Notes under the pieces: model-generated
Databases searched by the model: none
Told to the model about the DNA's origin: nothing
What the model saw: only the letters and a program-made list of their open reading frames with translations
Part shown: piece after piece, positions 24,801-33,227 of the stretch
How the letters are laid out: every line of letters begins with the position of its first letter
How positions within the stretch are numbered: the stretch's first letter is position 1
Translations under genes and position numbers: made by a program
Assembly (NCBI RefSeq): GCF_900177815.1
Contig: NZ_FXAZ01000001.1
Span: forward strand, 496,001-560,000
Direction: 5' to 3'
DNA: 64,000 nucleotides
Source: Paenibacillus aquistagni
Lineage (GTDB): Bacteria > Bacillota > Bacilli > Paenibacillales > Paenibacillaceae

Positions 24801-25150
24801 GTGCCATTTCCTCCTTAAATTCTACATATCGCCAACTTCAATCTATTCCATGATAGTATGTTTGAACCCGTTCTGCAAGATAGCGAATCTTGCAATGTCT
24901 ACGGAAGAGAAAGGAAATGATGTGAAATTAATGTGAATTATTATACATCATGAACCAATGATTCCAGATGATGCAAGTGGACTGTTCTATTTATGGAGAG
25001 CATGTGATCTATGAGAAGCATGATAAGGATGATAAGCGTTAAGCCGGCGTGCTTGTATCCGCATTCACCACCAAGCAGCGGTTATGCTACAATAAGGTCC
25101 ATAGCGAGGCGTTGAATCTGCTGATTCAAAGACGGGAGAGGACGTTGAGT
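24801..25150. other. Divergent intergenic region with an 8-bp inverted repeat
   Basis: About 350 bases between yugN and the amidohydrolase gene. It contains a perfect inverted repeat TGCAAGAT-AGCGA-ATCTTGCA at 24874-24894, which could be an operator or a small hairpin, and an extended -10 (TGCTACAAT, ending 25093) that probably starts the amidohydrolase transcript. No gene is seen. Confidence 0.45.
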
Positions 25151-26344
25151 ATGATGGACAATTGGAACATTCATCTAATGGAGTGGCACTTCGAAGATAC
25201 GATCCAGTGGCGAAGGCACTTGCACATGAATCCGGAGTTATCTTATCAGGAGAAGGAGACATCAGCCTTCATTGCTCAGAAGCTCCTCGAATTTGGTATC
25301 GACGTTAAGACCGGCATTGGTGGTTATGGGGTCGTTGGCACGATATATAATGGAGAAGGCCCGATCGTTGCGCTGCGTGCGGATATGGACGCGCTTCCGA
25401 TTCAAGACGAGAAGGCATGTGAATATCGATCAACGGTAATGGATGTGATGCATGCTTGCGGCCATGACGGCCATGTGGCTTCGCTGCTCAGCGCAGCCAG
25501 GCTGCTCAATCAGCACCGGGACAAGTGGAAGGGGGAGCTTCGCTTTATCTTCCAGCCTGCTGAGGAGGTAAGCCCTGGCGGCGCACAAGCGATGATTAAG
25601 GAAGGCGTGCTCAAGGGTGTAGATGCGATCTACGGGGTGCATTTATGGGCGCCATTGAAGCTTGGACAGATTGCGACCCGTGAAGGAGCGATGATGGCTG
25701 CGGTTGACGACTTCAATCTGACGATCTATGGGAGAGGCGGCCATGGCGGCATTCCGAACGCGTGCATTGATACGGTCGTTATCGGTGCTGCGATTGTTCA
25801 GCAGCTGCAATCCATCGTAAGCCGCAATGTGTCTCCACTAGAGCCGGCTGTTATTACGGTAGGATCAATTCAAGCGGGAAGCACACAGAATGTCATTGCG
25901 GATCGAGCGGTGCTCAAAGGTACAATTCGCTCTTTTAATCCTGAAGTCCGCGAACTGCTGCGTGCTCGGTTGGAGACGATGGTAGAGCATATGTGTGCCA
26001 TGTATGGCGCTACCTTTCAATTGGATTATAAGGTGGGCTACCCAGCTGTCGTGAATCCTGCAGCGGAAGCCGCTAGAGTTGAACGAGTGGTAAGAGAGAC
26101 TTTTGGCGAAGAATATGTAGCTGCTACGGAGATGATGATGCCTGCAGAGGACTTCTCCTATTATTTGAATGAGATCCCGGGTTGTTTTGTATTTGTGGGG
26201 GCTGGCAATGACGAGGGAGCGAAGTATCCTCACCATCATCCTCGCTTCGATATAGAAGAGCAGGCTATGCTTCATGCCTCTAAGCTGCTCATTGCACTGG
26301 CCTTGGATGTGCTGTCTAGCGGGAATATTGTGATTAAAAAATAG
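25151..26344 (+). CDS. M20-family amidohydrolase (N-acyl-amino-acid/hippurate hydrolase type)
   Basis: A cytoplasmic metallo-amidohydrolase of 397 residues of the M20D branch. Metal-binding motifs are MHACGHDGHVASLL and FQPAEEVSPGGA; the dimerisation lid includes GRGGHGGIPN. EMMMPAEDFSYYL and the late histidines in YPHHHPRF complete the site. It removes acyl or acetyl groups from an amino acid or related amide; the exact substrate cannot be told. ATG at 25151 follows GGGAGAGG by 9 bases; the open frame continues 34 codons upstream across the promoter and is rejected. Confidence 0.92.
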   Translation: MMDNWNIHLMEWHFEDTIQWRRHLHMNPELSYQEKETSAFIAQKLLEFGIDVKTGIGGYGVVGTIYNGEGPIVALRADMDALPIQDEKACEYRSTVMDVMHACGHDGHVASLLSAARLLNQHRDKWKGELRFIFQPAEEVSPGGAQAMIKEGVLKGVDAIYGVHLWAPLKLGQIATREGAMMAAVDDFNLTIYGRGGHGGIPNACIDTVVIGAAIVQQLQSIVSRNVSPLEPAVITVGSIQAGSTQNVIADRAVLKGTIRSFNPEVRELLRARLETMVEHMCAMYGATFQLDYKVGYPAVVNPAAEAARVERVVRETFGEEYVAATEMMMPAEDFSYYLNEIPGCFVFVGAGNDEGAKYPHHHPRFDIEEQAMLHASKLLIALALDVLSSGNIVIKK

Positions 26345-26490
26345 AATCGGCATAAAAAAATAGACAATGGGGAAATCTATCCAAGAAATCATAAGAGCAG
26401 GATGCGAAACGGCTATGATAGGCTCTCCTCTTCCGGCAGCATGGGGAGATAATGAGCTGGCCAAGGCATCTTGAACAGGAGTGATGAACC

Positions 26491-26916
26491 ATGTCTACGA
26501 TTAGAGAAGTCATGTCTGCCCCGACGGCGACCTTGACGATTCAAGACAATATTTATGAAGCAGCCGTACTCATGAAGCAGTACAATGTTGGATTCATTCC
26601 GGTGCTTGAGCAGGACAGAGTGGTGGGGCTCTTGACAGACCGAGACATTGTCGTGAGAGGCATAGCGGAGAAAAAGCCAAATTCGTCCCGCATTCGCGAT
26701 GTCATGACGGAAGAGCTGTATGCCGTGACCCCAGATCAATCCATTGATGAGGCGGCTGATCTGATGGCTGAACACCAAATTCGAAGACTGCTAGTGATCG
26801 ATGACGGGAAATTGGTTGGCATCGTCTCCCTCGGCGATCTTGCAGTACGGACACCGCTGATGGATGAAGCCAGTCATGCGCTGAGCGAGATCTCAGAATC
26901 GCCCTATACGCATTAA
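26491..26916 (+). CDS. Tandem CBS-domain protein
   Basis: A 141-residue protein made of two CBS motifs only: VMSAPTATLTIQDNIYEAAV with GLLTDRDIVVRG, and VMTEELYAVTPDQSIDEAAD with GIVSLGDLAVR. Such pairs bind adenine nucleotides and act as energy or ligand sensors. It resembles B. subtilis YhcV rather than AcuB, which has an added ACT-like tail. GGAGTG precedes the ATG. Its partner is unknown. Confidence 0.88.
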   Translation: MSTIREVMSAPTATLTIQDNIYEAAVLMKQYNVGFIPVLEQDRVVGLLTDRDIVVRGIAEKKPNSSRIRDVMTEELYAVTPDQSIDEAADLMAEHQIRRLLVIDDGKLVGIVSLGDLAVRTPLMDEASHALSEISESPYTH

Positions 26917-26926
26917 ACTTAGAGTT

Positions 26927-26974
26927 CATCCCCGCAGGAGAAACTTTCTCTGGTGAAGGGGATGGGCTTTTTTT
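26927..26974 (+). terminator. Terminator after the CBS-domain gene
   Basis: CATCCCC pairs with GGGGATG, with a second partly paired stem inside, followed by seven Ts. Confidence 0.85.
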
Positions 26975-27030
26975 CATAACCATCAGCAGTACGCCGAAAG
27001 AACATGCTTATGATAAAGGAGAGTAGGGCG

Positions 27031-28749
27031 ATGGGCTCATTTGACTTGGTCGTTCAGCAAGATATGACGATATTGGTATATGCGAACAGTCCTCTTTATG
27101 AAGACATGCGTCAAGCCTTGCAGCGATTCGCTCAACTTGTCAAGCATCCGGCCGGTATACATACGTTCAAAATGTCGTCGATTACACTGTGGAACGCAGC
27201 TTCAGCAGGGATGGAGAGCGAGGAAGTGATTGCGCTCTTGGAGCAGCATGCCTCCACGCCTGTGCCGATGAAGGTGAAGCAGGACATCCAGTTGTGGATG
27301 GGACGATATGGCCTGTTCACATTGGAGGGCGAAGAAGGTGCTGGCATTCTAGAGCTTACATGCACTGATCGAGCTGTGCTAGAACGCATGATACAGGATG
27401 GAGAGCTTGGCTTAATGTTCAGCGGGCGCATGTCAGAGCACACAGCATGGGTCCAGGCCAAGCATAGAGGCAGGCTTAAGCGGGATTTGGCAAGAGCGGG
27501 ATACCCTGTCGTTGACCGAGTCGGCTATAGAGAGGGGGAACGGCTAGCCTTCTCTTTAGCAGTGACAATCGCGGAAGGAAAGCCATTCGAACTTCGAAGC
27601 TATCAGCAGGAAGCCATTCAGGCCTTTGTAGGCTCGGAACAAGTGCTCGGAGGTGATGGTGTTGTCGTTCTCCCCTGTGGAGCGGGCAAGACGGTAGTGG
27701 GCATTGGTGCAATTGCAGCCCTTCAAAGTGAAACCTTGATCCTTACTTCCAACGCAACTTCGGTGAAGCAGTGGAAGTCCGAGCTGCTGAAGAAGACGAC
27801 GCTTAGAGAGGATCAAATCGGTACCTATACCGCCAATGAAAAGCAGGTTCGGCCGATCACGATCTCGACTTATCAGATGATGACTTTTCGTCGTCCTGAT
27901 GAAGAGGAATGGATTCATATGCATTTGTTTCATGAGCGGAACTGGGGGCTGCTTATCTATGATGAGGTCCACCTCCTCCCAGCGCCTGTATTTCGAACAA
28001 CGGCCGATCTTCAGGCTGCAAGGCGACTTGGCTTGACTGCGACCCTTATTCGGGAGGATGGCTGTGAGCAGGATGTATTTTCGCTTATAGGTCCAAAGCG
28101 GTATGAGAAGCCTTGGAAGCAGTTGGAGCAGGAGGGCTGGATTGCGAAGGTGCACTGCGTAGAGGTTCGCGTTGGGATGGAGGAACACTTGTCCGAGTGC
28201 TACCACACCGCTTCTGAACGGGACAAGGCACGCCTCGCAGGAGAAAATGTGCAGAAGGGGCAGGTTGTGGATCGACTGCTAAAACGCCACTCTTCTGAGC
28301 CGACATTAATCATTGGACAATACCTGAATCAGTTGAAGACGCTCGCAGAGCGCCTGCATATTCCGCTTATGACAGGAAAGACTCCGCAGGAGGAACGAGA
28401 GGAGCTGTATAGGCAGTTCCGTTCAGGTCAAATCAGGCAGCTCATCGTCTCGAAGGTTGCGAACTTTGCAGTAGATCTTCCTGATGCGACGATTGCCATC
28501 CAGATATCGGGAAGCTATGGCTCCAGACAAGAGGAGGCGCAGCGGCTTGGCAGGGTGCTGCGAGCCAAGGCAGATGGAAGAGATGCTTACTTTTATTCGG
28601 TAGTAACGGATCAATCCAAAGAACAGGAGTTTGCGAGAAAGCGGCAGTTATTTTTGCTTGAACAAGGATACACTTATGATGTGATGAAGGGAGAGGGAGT
28701 TTATGAAGCTTGCGGAGCTATTGAACATGCTTCTGAAGGTGAATCGTGA
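27031..28749 (+). CDS. XPB/Rad25-type superfamily 2 DNA helicase
   Basis: A 572-residue SF2 helicase of the XPB (ERCC3) family, an ATP-dependent DNA translocase that in eukaryotes and archaea acts in repair and promoter opening. An N-terminal domain (about 1-180) precedes the helicase core: motif I PCGAGKTVVGI, motif Ia/Ib LTSNATSVKQWKSELL, motif II YDEVHLLPAP, motif III LGLTATLIREDG, and motif VI QEEAQRLGRVLRA. AAAGGAG precedes the ATG at 27031. The 3' end overlaps the next gene by 47 bases, a strong sign that the two act together. Bacterial XPB is patchy in distribution; its role is uncharacterised in Firmicutes. Confidence 0.92.
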   Translation: MGSFDLVVQQDMTILVYANSPLYEDMRQALQRFAQLVKHPAGIHTFKMSSITLWNAASAGMESEEVIALLEQHASTPVPMKVKQDIQLWMGRYGLFTLEGEEGAGILELTCTDRAVLERMIQDGELGLMFSGRMSEHTAWVQAKHRGRLKRDLARAGYPVVDRVGYREGERLAFSLAVTIAEGKPFELRSYQQEAIQAFVGSEQVLGGDGVVVLPCGAGKTVVGIGAIAALQSETLILTSNATSVKQWKSELLKKTTLREDQIGTYTANEKQVRPITISTYQMMTFRRPDEEEWIHMHLFHERNWGLLIYDEVHLLPAPVFRTTADLQAARRLGLTATLIREDGCEQDVFSLIGPKRYEKPWKQLEQEGWIAKVHCVEVRVGMEEHLSECYHTASERDKARLAGENVQKGQVVDRLLKRHSSEPTLIIGQYLNQLKTLAERLHIPLMTGKTPQEEREELYRQFRSGQIRQLIVSKVANFAVDLPDATIAIQISGSYGSRQEEAQRLGRVLRAKADGRDAYFYSVVTDQSKEQEFARKRQLFLLEQGYTYDVMKGEGVYEACGAIEHASEGES

Positions 28750-30703
28750 TCACCCTGTAGCCCGCTTATGGCAGAGATACGCTCAGTCGGAACAAGACCT
28801 TCGACAGGCATTGGCGGGCATGTCGCCTGAACTGAAGCCGTTGTTCAAGGTGCTGATGCGCTTCGCGGGCCCTCTTCCCTTCGAGGCTAATAAGCTGGAT
28901 GAATGGCATGGGCAATGCGAGCAATACCCAATTGGTTATGTGCAAGCAGCGCTGCCACTCTATATGAAGCTTGGTCTAGTAGCACAATTGGAGCTCAGTT
29001 GGGGCGAGCAAGCCTATGTCATTCCTCAAGAGATCTATGAAGCTGCAAGCCATGATCATCTTGTGGAGAACCGCCTTGTTGATGACCTGTCTTATGGCTC
29101 TCCGATGCATGAGCTTCTTCCAGTCATGCCTTCTGCGACGATTGAAGCGGGAGAGGAAGCGGTGCAGGATTTGTTTAGAATCATGGTCCTGGCAGCCCAA
29201 GGCGAACTGTCTTTTACATCAAAAGGCGTTCTGCAGAAGAAAATCATTCAGCGTCTTGAAGGAATGCTTCGCATAGAGGAGAACGCCTTGAAAGCAGACG
29301 GATTTCTGTGTCCGACAGCTCCGTTTCTATCTTCACGGTTGGCGCTGATTCTAGAGCTTGCCTGCGCAATGAAGATGATTGCACCAGAGCCTGATGGATA
29401 CAAGATTAATGCGCAGAAACTTCATTATTGGCTGGACAGCTCGGTCAATCACTGGAGACGAGCGCTGCATGAGATTGTGAGGAAGCAATATGTTCGAGCT
29501 GATGTAGAGATGCATCAAGGCATAATAGCTATAGAGCAGTGCGGGCATCCCTCCGAGTGGCGTTCGGTTTCGAAGGTGCTCAAGTATGTGGAATCGACGT
29601 ATGGCTGCTCGAATAGATCAATGGGATGGCTGCGAGACTGGCTTCTGGCCTCGCATGCCCTTGGCCTGTGCGATCTGGGCAGGCTGCCTGAAGGCGAGTG
29701 GTATTACCGCTGGAAGGCAGTGCCGCTGGAACAGCAGGATGCATGTAGCCAAGAAGAGGGGCCGCAGCTGTTCGTTCAACCCGATTTTGAGATCATGACG
29801 GTTCCGGAATGCTCGTTTCGAGTGCGATATGAGCTTGAAATGATGGCTGAACTTCAAGCATCCGAGCCATTGTCCATCTATAAGCTCCGCTTTGAATCAT
29901 TTAAGAAAGCCCTTGAGCGAGGCAGAGCGAGGGAATGGCAGCTGGAATTTCTGCGCCTGTTTGCAGTGAACGGCGTGCCTTCATCGGTGGAGGATGCTCT
30001 CGTACAGTGGTCTTTGCAGCTTAATAAGGTTCATATCCAAGAAGCGCTGCTTGTTCGATGCCAAGATGAGGAGGCGTTTGAACGTATACAAGTCGAATGC
30101 CAAGAGGATATACAACATCTGCGGCTCGTGCCGATTGGAAGCAAGGACTATATTCTCGCAGCTGAACATGCAGAAGATATAGCGAAAAAATTGACGCGCA
30201 TGGGGCTCTTGTCTCCTCCTAAGAGCAGACAGGAAGCGAAGGGATTGATCCCTCCATTTGCAGTTTCGGTTCGCCCTAGCGAAGAGGGAGAGATTCATTT
30301 AGGCAAACAGGAATTCAAAGAAGAGATGATGCAGGATTTAAAAGGAACAGTTTACAGTATTGGTAGGTTGAAGTATTATGAAATGGATGCAGATCTCTTA
30401 GCGGAGACGATGGCATCAGCGCCGTATTATCGACTTCCAGAGATGTGGACCAAGTCGATGCGTACGTATCATGCTTCAACGATGAGGGAACTGATTCAGA
30501 CTGCCATTGAGCTGAGATTGTCGATTGAAGTAGAGCTATCTAATCATGAGCGAAGGCTGCTTACTCCATGGCGCCTTCAGAGCACTCCTGCAGAGCTAAC
30601 GCTCTTGGAGGCTTCTCTTGACAACAGCAATCGCCTGAATCGGGTATCCTTTGACCCGAAGCAGTTCAAAGGTGTGCGCATTCTGCTTCCAGCATGGCTC
30701 TGA
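28703..30703 (+). CDS. Helicase-associated protein, partner of the XPB-type helicase
   Basis: A 666-residue soluble protein whose start lies inside the end of the helicase gene, preceded by GAGAGGGAG. The middle segment beginning LFVQPDFEIMTVPECSF and ending NGVPSSVEDALVQW (near 350-430) resembles the Helicase_C_3 region found in proteins encoded beside bacterial XPB, such as mycobacterial Rv0862c next to Rv0861c. The C-terminal segment TAIELRLSIEVELSN to LLTPWRLQ faintly recalls a WYL-type module; this is weak. There is no nuclease motif that I can see and no membrane segment. The function is unknown; a regulatory or loading subunit for the helicase is inferred from the overlap. Confidence 0.8.
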   Translation: MKLAELLNMLLKVNRDHPVARLWQRYAQSEQDLRQALAGMSPELKPLFKVLMRFAGPLPFEANKLDEWHGQCEQYPIGYVQAALPLYMKLGLVAQLELSWGEQAYVIPQEIYEAASHDHLVENRLVDDLSYGSPMHELLPVMPSATIEAGEEAVQDLFRIMVLAAQGELSFTSKGVLQKKIIQRLEGMLRIEENALKADGFLCPTAPFLSSRLALILELACAMKMIAPEPDGYKINAQKLHYWLDSSVNHWRRALHEIVRKQYVRADVEMHQGIIAIEQCGHPSEWRSVSKVLKYVESTYGCSNRSMGWLRDWLLASHALGLCDLGRLPEGEWYYRWKAVPLEQQDACSQEEGPQLFVQPDFEIMTVPECSFRVRYELEMMAELQASEPLSIYKLRFESFKKALERGRAREWQLEFLRLFAVNGVPSSVEDALVQWSLQLNKVHIQEALLVRCQDEEAFERIQVECQEDIQHLRLVPIGSKDYILAAEHAEDIAKKLTRMGLLSPPKSRQEAKGLIPPFAVSVRPSEEGEIHLGKQEFKEEMMQDLKGTVYSIGRLKYYEMDADLLAETMASAPYYRLPEMWTKSMRTYHASTMRELIQTAIELRLSIEVELSNHERRLLTPWRLQSTPAELTLLEASLDNSNRLNRVSFDPKQFKGVRILLPAWL

Positions 30704-30730
30704 AGGAGATTGCGGTAGCCTTGATGAGAA

Positions 30731-31189
30731 TTGAGCGTGATAATCGTGCAGCAGCATGAAGTTGTCGATATGGCCGCTCTGCTTACTCATGCTTATGAAC
30801 TCGGTGACATGATTAAGGATTCGGCCGAAGTGGCGAATTATCTATATTGGAAGGTTAGGGTTGAATCGCATCAGGAAGCCCAGCAGATGATTAAAGAATT
30901 CGCACGCAAGAAGGAAGCGTTCTCCGAGACAGAGCGCTTTGGACATTTCCATCCAGATTATCATAAAGCAAAGGCAGAGATGGAGGAGACGGAGCTTCGC
31001 CTGAATGCAATTGAAGCGGTTCGCAGCTTCAAAGAAGCGGAGGATCAGCTTGATCAGATGCTTTATGAGCTCTCTTCTTCAATTGCGCATGCGGTATCTG
31101 ACACCATCAAAGTGCCGAGCAATGCCCTAAAGCCTTCCGGCGGCGGCTGTGGGAATGGCTGCAGCGGCGGCTGCGCCAGCTGCGGTTAG
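30731..31189 (+). CDS. ricF: RicF (YlbF) family regulator, Y-complex subunit
   Basis: A 152-residue helical protein with the YlbF core FGHFHPDYHKAKAEMEE and a cysteine-rich C-terminus GCGNGCSGGCASCG. In B. subtilis RicF joins RicA and RicT in a complex that carries iron-sulfur clusters and directs RNase Y-dependent mRNA maturation, affecting competence, biofilm and sporulation; the C-terminal cysteines are cluster ligands. Neither ricA nor ricT is in the window. The start is uncertain: TTG at 30731 or GTG at 30737, neither with a strong ribosome site at ideal distance (AAGGAG lies about 22 bases before the TTG). ylbG follows, as in Bacillus. Confidence 0.88.
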   Translation: MSVIIVQQHEVVDMAALLTHAYELGDMIKDSAEVANYLYWKVRVESHQEAQQMIKEFARKKEAFSETERFGHFHPDYHKAKAEMEETELRLNAIEAVRSFKEAEDQLDQMLYELSSSIAHAVSDTIKVPSNALKPSGGGCGNGCSGGCASCG

Positions 31190-31216
31190 TCGTATGAATG
31201 GAAAGAGAGGTAAAGC

Positions 31217-31480
31217 ATGTTTCCAGTACGTACAGGATTGATTATATGGGTTAGTGATGTGAAGGCGGCACGCAACCTTGAGAAATATGGAAGTCTTCAC
31301 TATATCTCAAGAAAGATGCATTACGCTGTTCTCTATGTCAATGCAGAATTCGCAGAAGAGACGATGAAGAACATTAAGAGACTTCCATACGTCAAAAAGA
31401 TCGAACGCTCTTATCGCAATGAGCTTAAGACGGAATTCAGCGGTCAATTCGAAGAGAAAACTCGCTTTTACGGCATGTAA
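31217..31480 (+). CDS. ylbG: YlbG family protein (DUF2129)
   Basis: An 87-residue protein of the YlbG family, with RTGLIIWVSDVKAARNLEKY, GSLHYISRKMHYAVLYVN and LPYVKKIERSYRNE. The function is unknown. AGAGAGG lies 6 bases before the ATG, and the gene is 27 bases after ricF, the same arrangement as in B. subtilis, so it is probably co-transcribed. Confidence 0.92.
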   Translation: MFPVRTGLIIWVSDVKAARNLEKYGSLHYISRKMHYAVLYVNAEFAEETMKNIKRLPYVKKIERSYRNELKTEFSGQFEEKTRFYGM

Positions 31481-31521
31481 GCTTCTACTCCTGCTTAAGC
31501 CCTATGCGAGCTTGGCAAGCA

Positions 31522-31560
31522 GGCAGGGGAGATATCCTAGATCAGGGTATCTTCCCTGCC
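31522..31560 (+). terminator. Terminator after ylbG
   Basis: GGCAGGGGAGATATCC pairs with GGGTATCTTCCCTGCC (near-perfect 16-bp stem, 7-nt loop). The tail is only modestly T-rich. Confidence 0.7.
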
Positions 31561-31715
31561 TATTTGCATTTTTCACAGAATATTCACCAATTGCTAAAGT
31601 TTCCCTAAAAAAGTGTAAAAATGTATGTACTAAACTTGTGAATGGCATACGTATCATGTAATATAATGGGTAATTGTCTAGATAAAAAGACCTAATATGG
31701 TGGAGAGTGGTAGCT

Positions 31716-32153
31716 GTGAGGGACAAGGTGATGGAGCGATGGAGTACGTACGAACCGTTCTATGTCATGTTGGGTGATAAGAAAATAGCGGACATCGTCA
31801 TTACTAATCATGCTAAGACTCGCTTTGATGACCGCATTTCGCATGCCGATACGAACACGGAGAGCATTGCGGAATGGATGTGGGATTGCTTGAAGCAGCA
31901 GCGAATCTCCGCTTACTACCGCAATGAAGAAGATGTGTACCTGATTGATGACGATATTGTGTTTGTAGCCGAGTTTGTTCCATCAGATCAGGACATGGAT
32001 TTGGCAGGCAACCCGCTGATGAAGATGATTGTTGTCACCTACCTAGGTCGAATGTCCGAGACCATGGAGCTAAGAGACCTGAAGACATACTATTCATGGC
32101 TGCGCCATTCGAGACGTATGACCTTGGTTAAGAATTCGCGGAAGAGAAGATAG
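31716..32153 (+). CDS. Orphan conserved-looking small protein
   Basis: A 145-residue basic soluble protein I cannot assign firmly. DIVITNHAKTRFDDRIS, a following helix, and the strands VYLIDDDIVFVAEF and MIVVTYLGR recall the HA-x-x-R layout of DUF4258/RelE-like BECR folds. That is only a pattern resemblance. The C-terminus is very basic (SRRMTLVKNSRKRR), suggesting nucleic acid contact. GTG at 31716 is chosen because GGAG lies 10 bases upstream; GTG at 31707 is too close to it. A TATAAT at 31662-31667 may start the transcript. No antitoxin-like partner lies next to it. Confidence 0.65.
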   Translation: MRDKVMERWSTYEPFYVMLGDKKIADIVITNHAKTRFDDRISHADTNTESIAEWMWDCLKQQRISAYYRNEEDVYLIDDDIVFVAEFVPSDQDMDLAGNPLMKMIVVTYLGRMSETMELRDLKTYYSWLRHSRRMTLVKNSRKRR

Positions 32154-32202
32154 CTTCATCCACATGGATACGATAGATCGCCATTGCCTCATATCTAATG
32201 CT

Positions 32203-32240
32203 GCAAATCGCTGTACTCCTTAAGGGGTACGGCTGTTTGC
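32203..32240 (+). other. Stable hairpin without a T-run
   Basis: GTACTCC pairs with GGGGTAC around TTAA, with the stem extending outward to GCAAA/TTTGC with one mismatch. It lies between the orphan gene and the lysR gene. It may be a weak terminator or an mRNA end-protecting structure. Confidence 0.45.
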
Positions 32241-32262
32241 GTAGTGAGCATATATGGCATTG

Positions 32263-32271
32263 TGATATAAT
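32263..32271 (+). promoter_or_regulatory. Extended -10 of the LysR-type gene
   Basis: TGATATAAT gives a perfect extended -10 about 40 bases before the start codon; no good -35 is seen. Confidence 0.5.
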
Positions 32272-32312
32272 AATAAACGAAATAGACGCAAGGGAGAAGG
32301 GATGAGTAAGCG

Positions 32313-33227
32313 ATGGGAGTCAGCTTTCACCAATTACATATTTTTTATACCGTAGCGACCAAAGGCAGCTTCTCAGCAGCGGCTCTTGCGCTTCATATGA
32401 CACAGCCAGCCGTGACCATGCAGATTCAATCGCTGGAGGATTACTTCGGCACGAAGCTGTTTCATCGCTCAACGAAGAAGCTCTCCATTTCTGACGCGGG
32501 CAGAACGCTGCTTCCCTATGCAAGGCGAAGCATTGATCTGGTGCATGAGACGGAGCAGGCGATGGCTGTATTTACGAATGAACTCCATGGAAAGCTCCAA
32601 CTGGGGGCGAGCCTAACGATAGGCGAGTATGTGCTGCCGCACCTGCTTGGTGCCTTTGGCGTGAAGCATCCACAAATGACACTCAATATGAAGGTTATGA
32701 ATACAACCCAAATTGTAGAAGGGATTTTGCAGCATCAGCTTGATCTTGGACTTGTTGAAGCTCCTGTAACAGAGACGGGAGTCATCGTAGAAGCCGTCAT
32801 GTCCGATGAACTGATGCTGATTGTGCCAAAGAGCCATGCTCTTGCTGGACGAGAGACGATAACGATGCATGAGTTGATGAACTGCTCCTTTATTATGCGC
32901 GAGCAGGGTTCAGGCACGAGACTTGTTATGGAGGAAGCGCTTCGTAATAATGGCGTTGATCTTACAGCGCTGTCGATTGCGATGGAATTGGGAAGCACGG
33001 GTGCCGTCAAATCGGCGGTAGAAGCAGGATTAGGCGTGACGATGCTGTCTCCTTCTGCCGTTCGTCATGAAAGAGCGCTTGGACTGGTAGATACGCTCAG
33101 AGTGGAGGGGCTGTCTTTGAAGCGGCAATTTTATGCCGTGCATCGCAAGGATGGCGTGCTGACGTGGCCAGCGACCGCTTTTTTAACCTTTTTAAGACAG
33201 CAAAAGGAAGGGGCCAACGAGAAATGA
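32313..33227 (+). CDS. LysR-family transcriptional regulator
   Basis: A 304-residue LysR-type regulator. The N-terminal winged helix-turn-helix reads LHIFYTVATKGSFSAAALAL followed by TQPAVTMQIQSLEDYFGTKL; the C-terminal effector-binding domain includes GLVEAPVTETG and EAGLGVTMLSPSAV. It resembles the CysL/YwfK branch, but the effector is unknown. Its stop overlaps the next gene in ATGA, so it is translationally coupled to the PHP-domain protein and may share an operon with the Tet(M)-like GTPase. Confidence 0.92.
   Translation: MGVSFHQLHIFYTVATKGSFSAAALALHMTQPAVTMQIQSLEDYFGTKLFHRSTKKLSISDAGRTLLPYARRSIDLVHETEQAMAVFTNELHGKLQLGASLTIGEYVLPHLLGAFGVKHPQMTLNMKVMNTTQIVEGILQHQLDLGLVEAPVTETGVIVEAVMSDELMLIVPKSHALAGRETITMHELMNCSFIMREQGSGTRLVMEEALRNNGVDLTALSIAMELGSTGAVKSAVEAGLGVTMLSPSAVRHERALGLVDTLRVEGLSLKRQFYAVHRKDGVLTWPATAFLTFLRQQKEGANEK

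Noticed and set aside
26367-26474. A 35-codon plus-strand frame just upstream of the CBS gene
   Set aside because: The start lacks a Shine-Dalgarno sequence and the peptide shows no motif, signal or amphipathic helix; chance is more likely.
26491-26916. The CBS protein as the missing AcuB
   Set aside because: It ends after two CBS motifs and lacks the extra C-terminal domain of AcuB; it also lies 17 kb from acuA.
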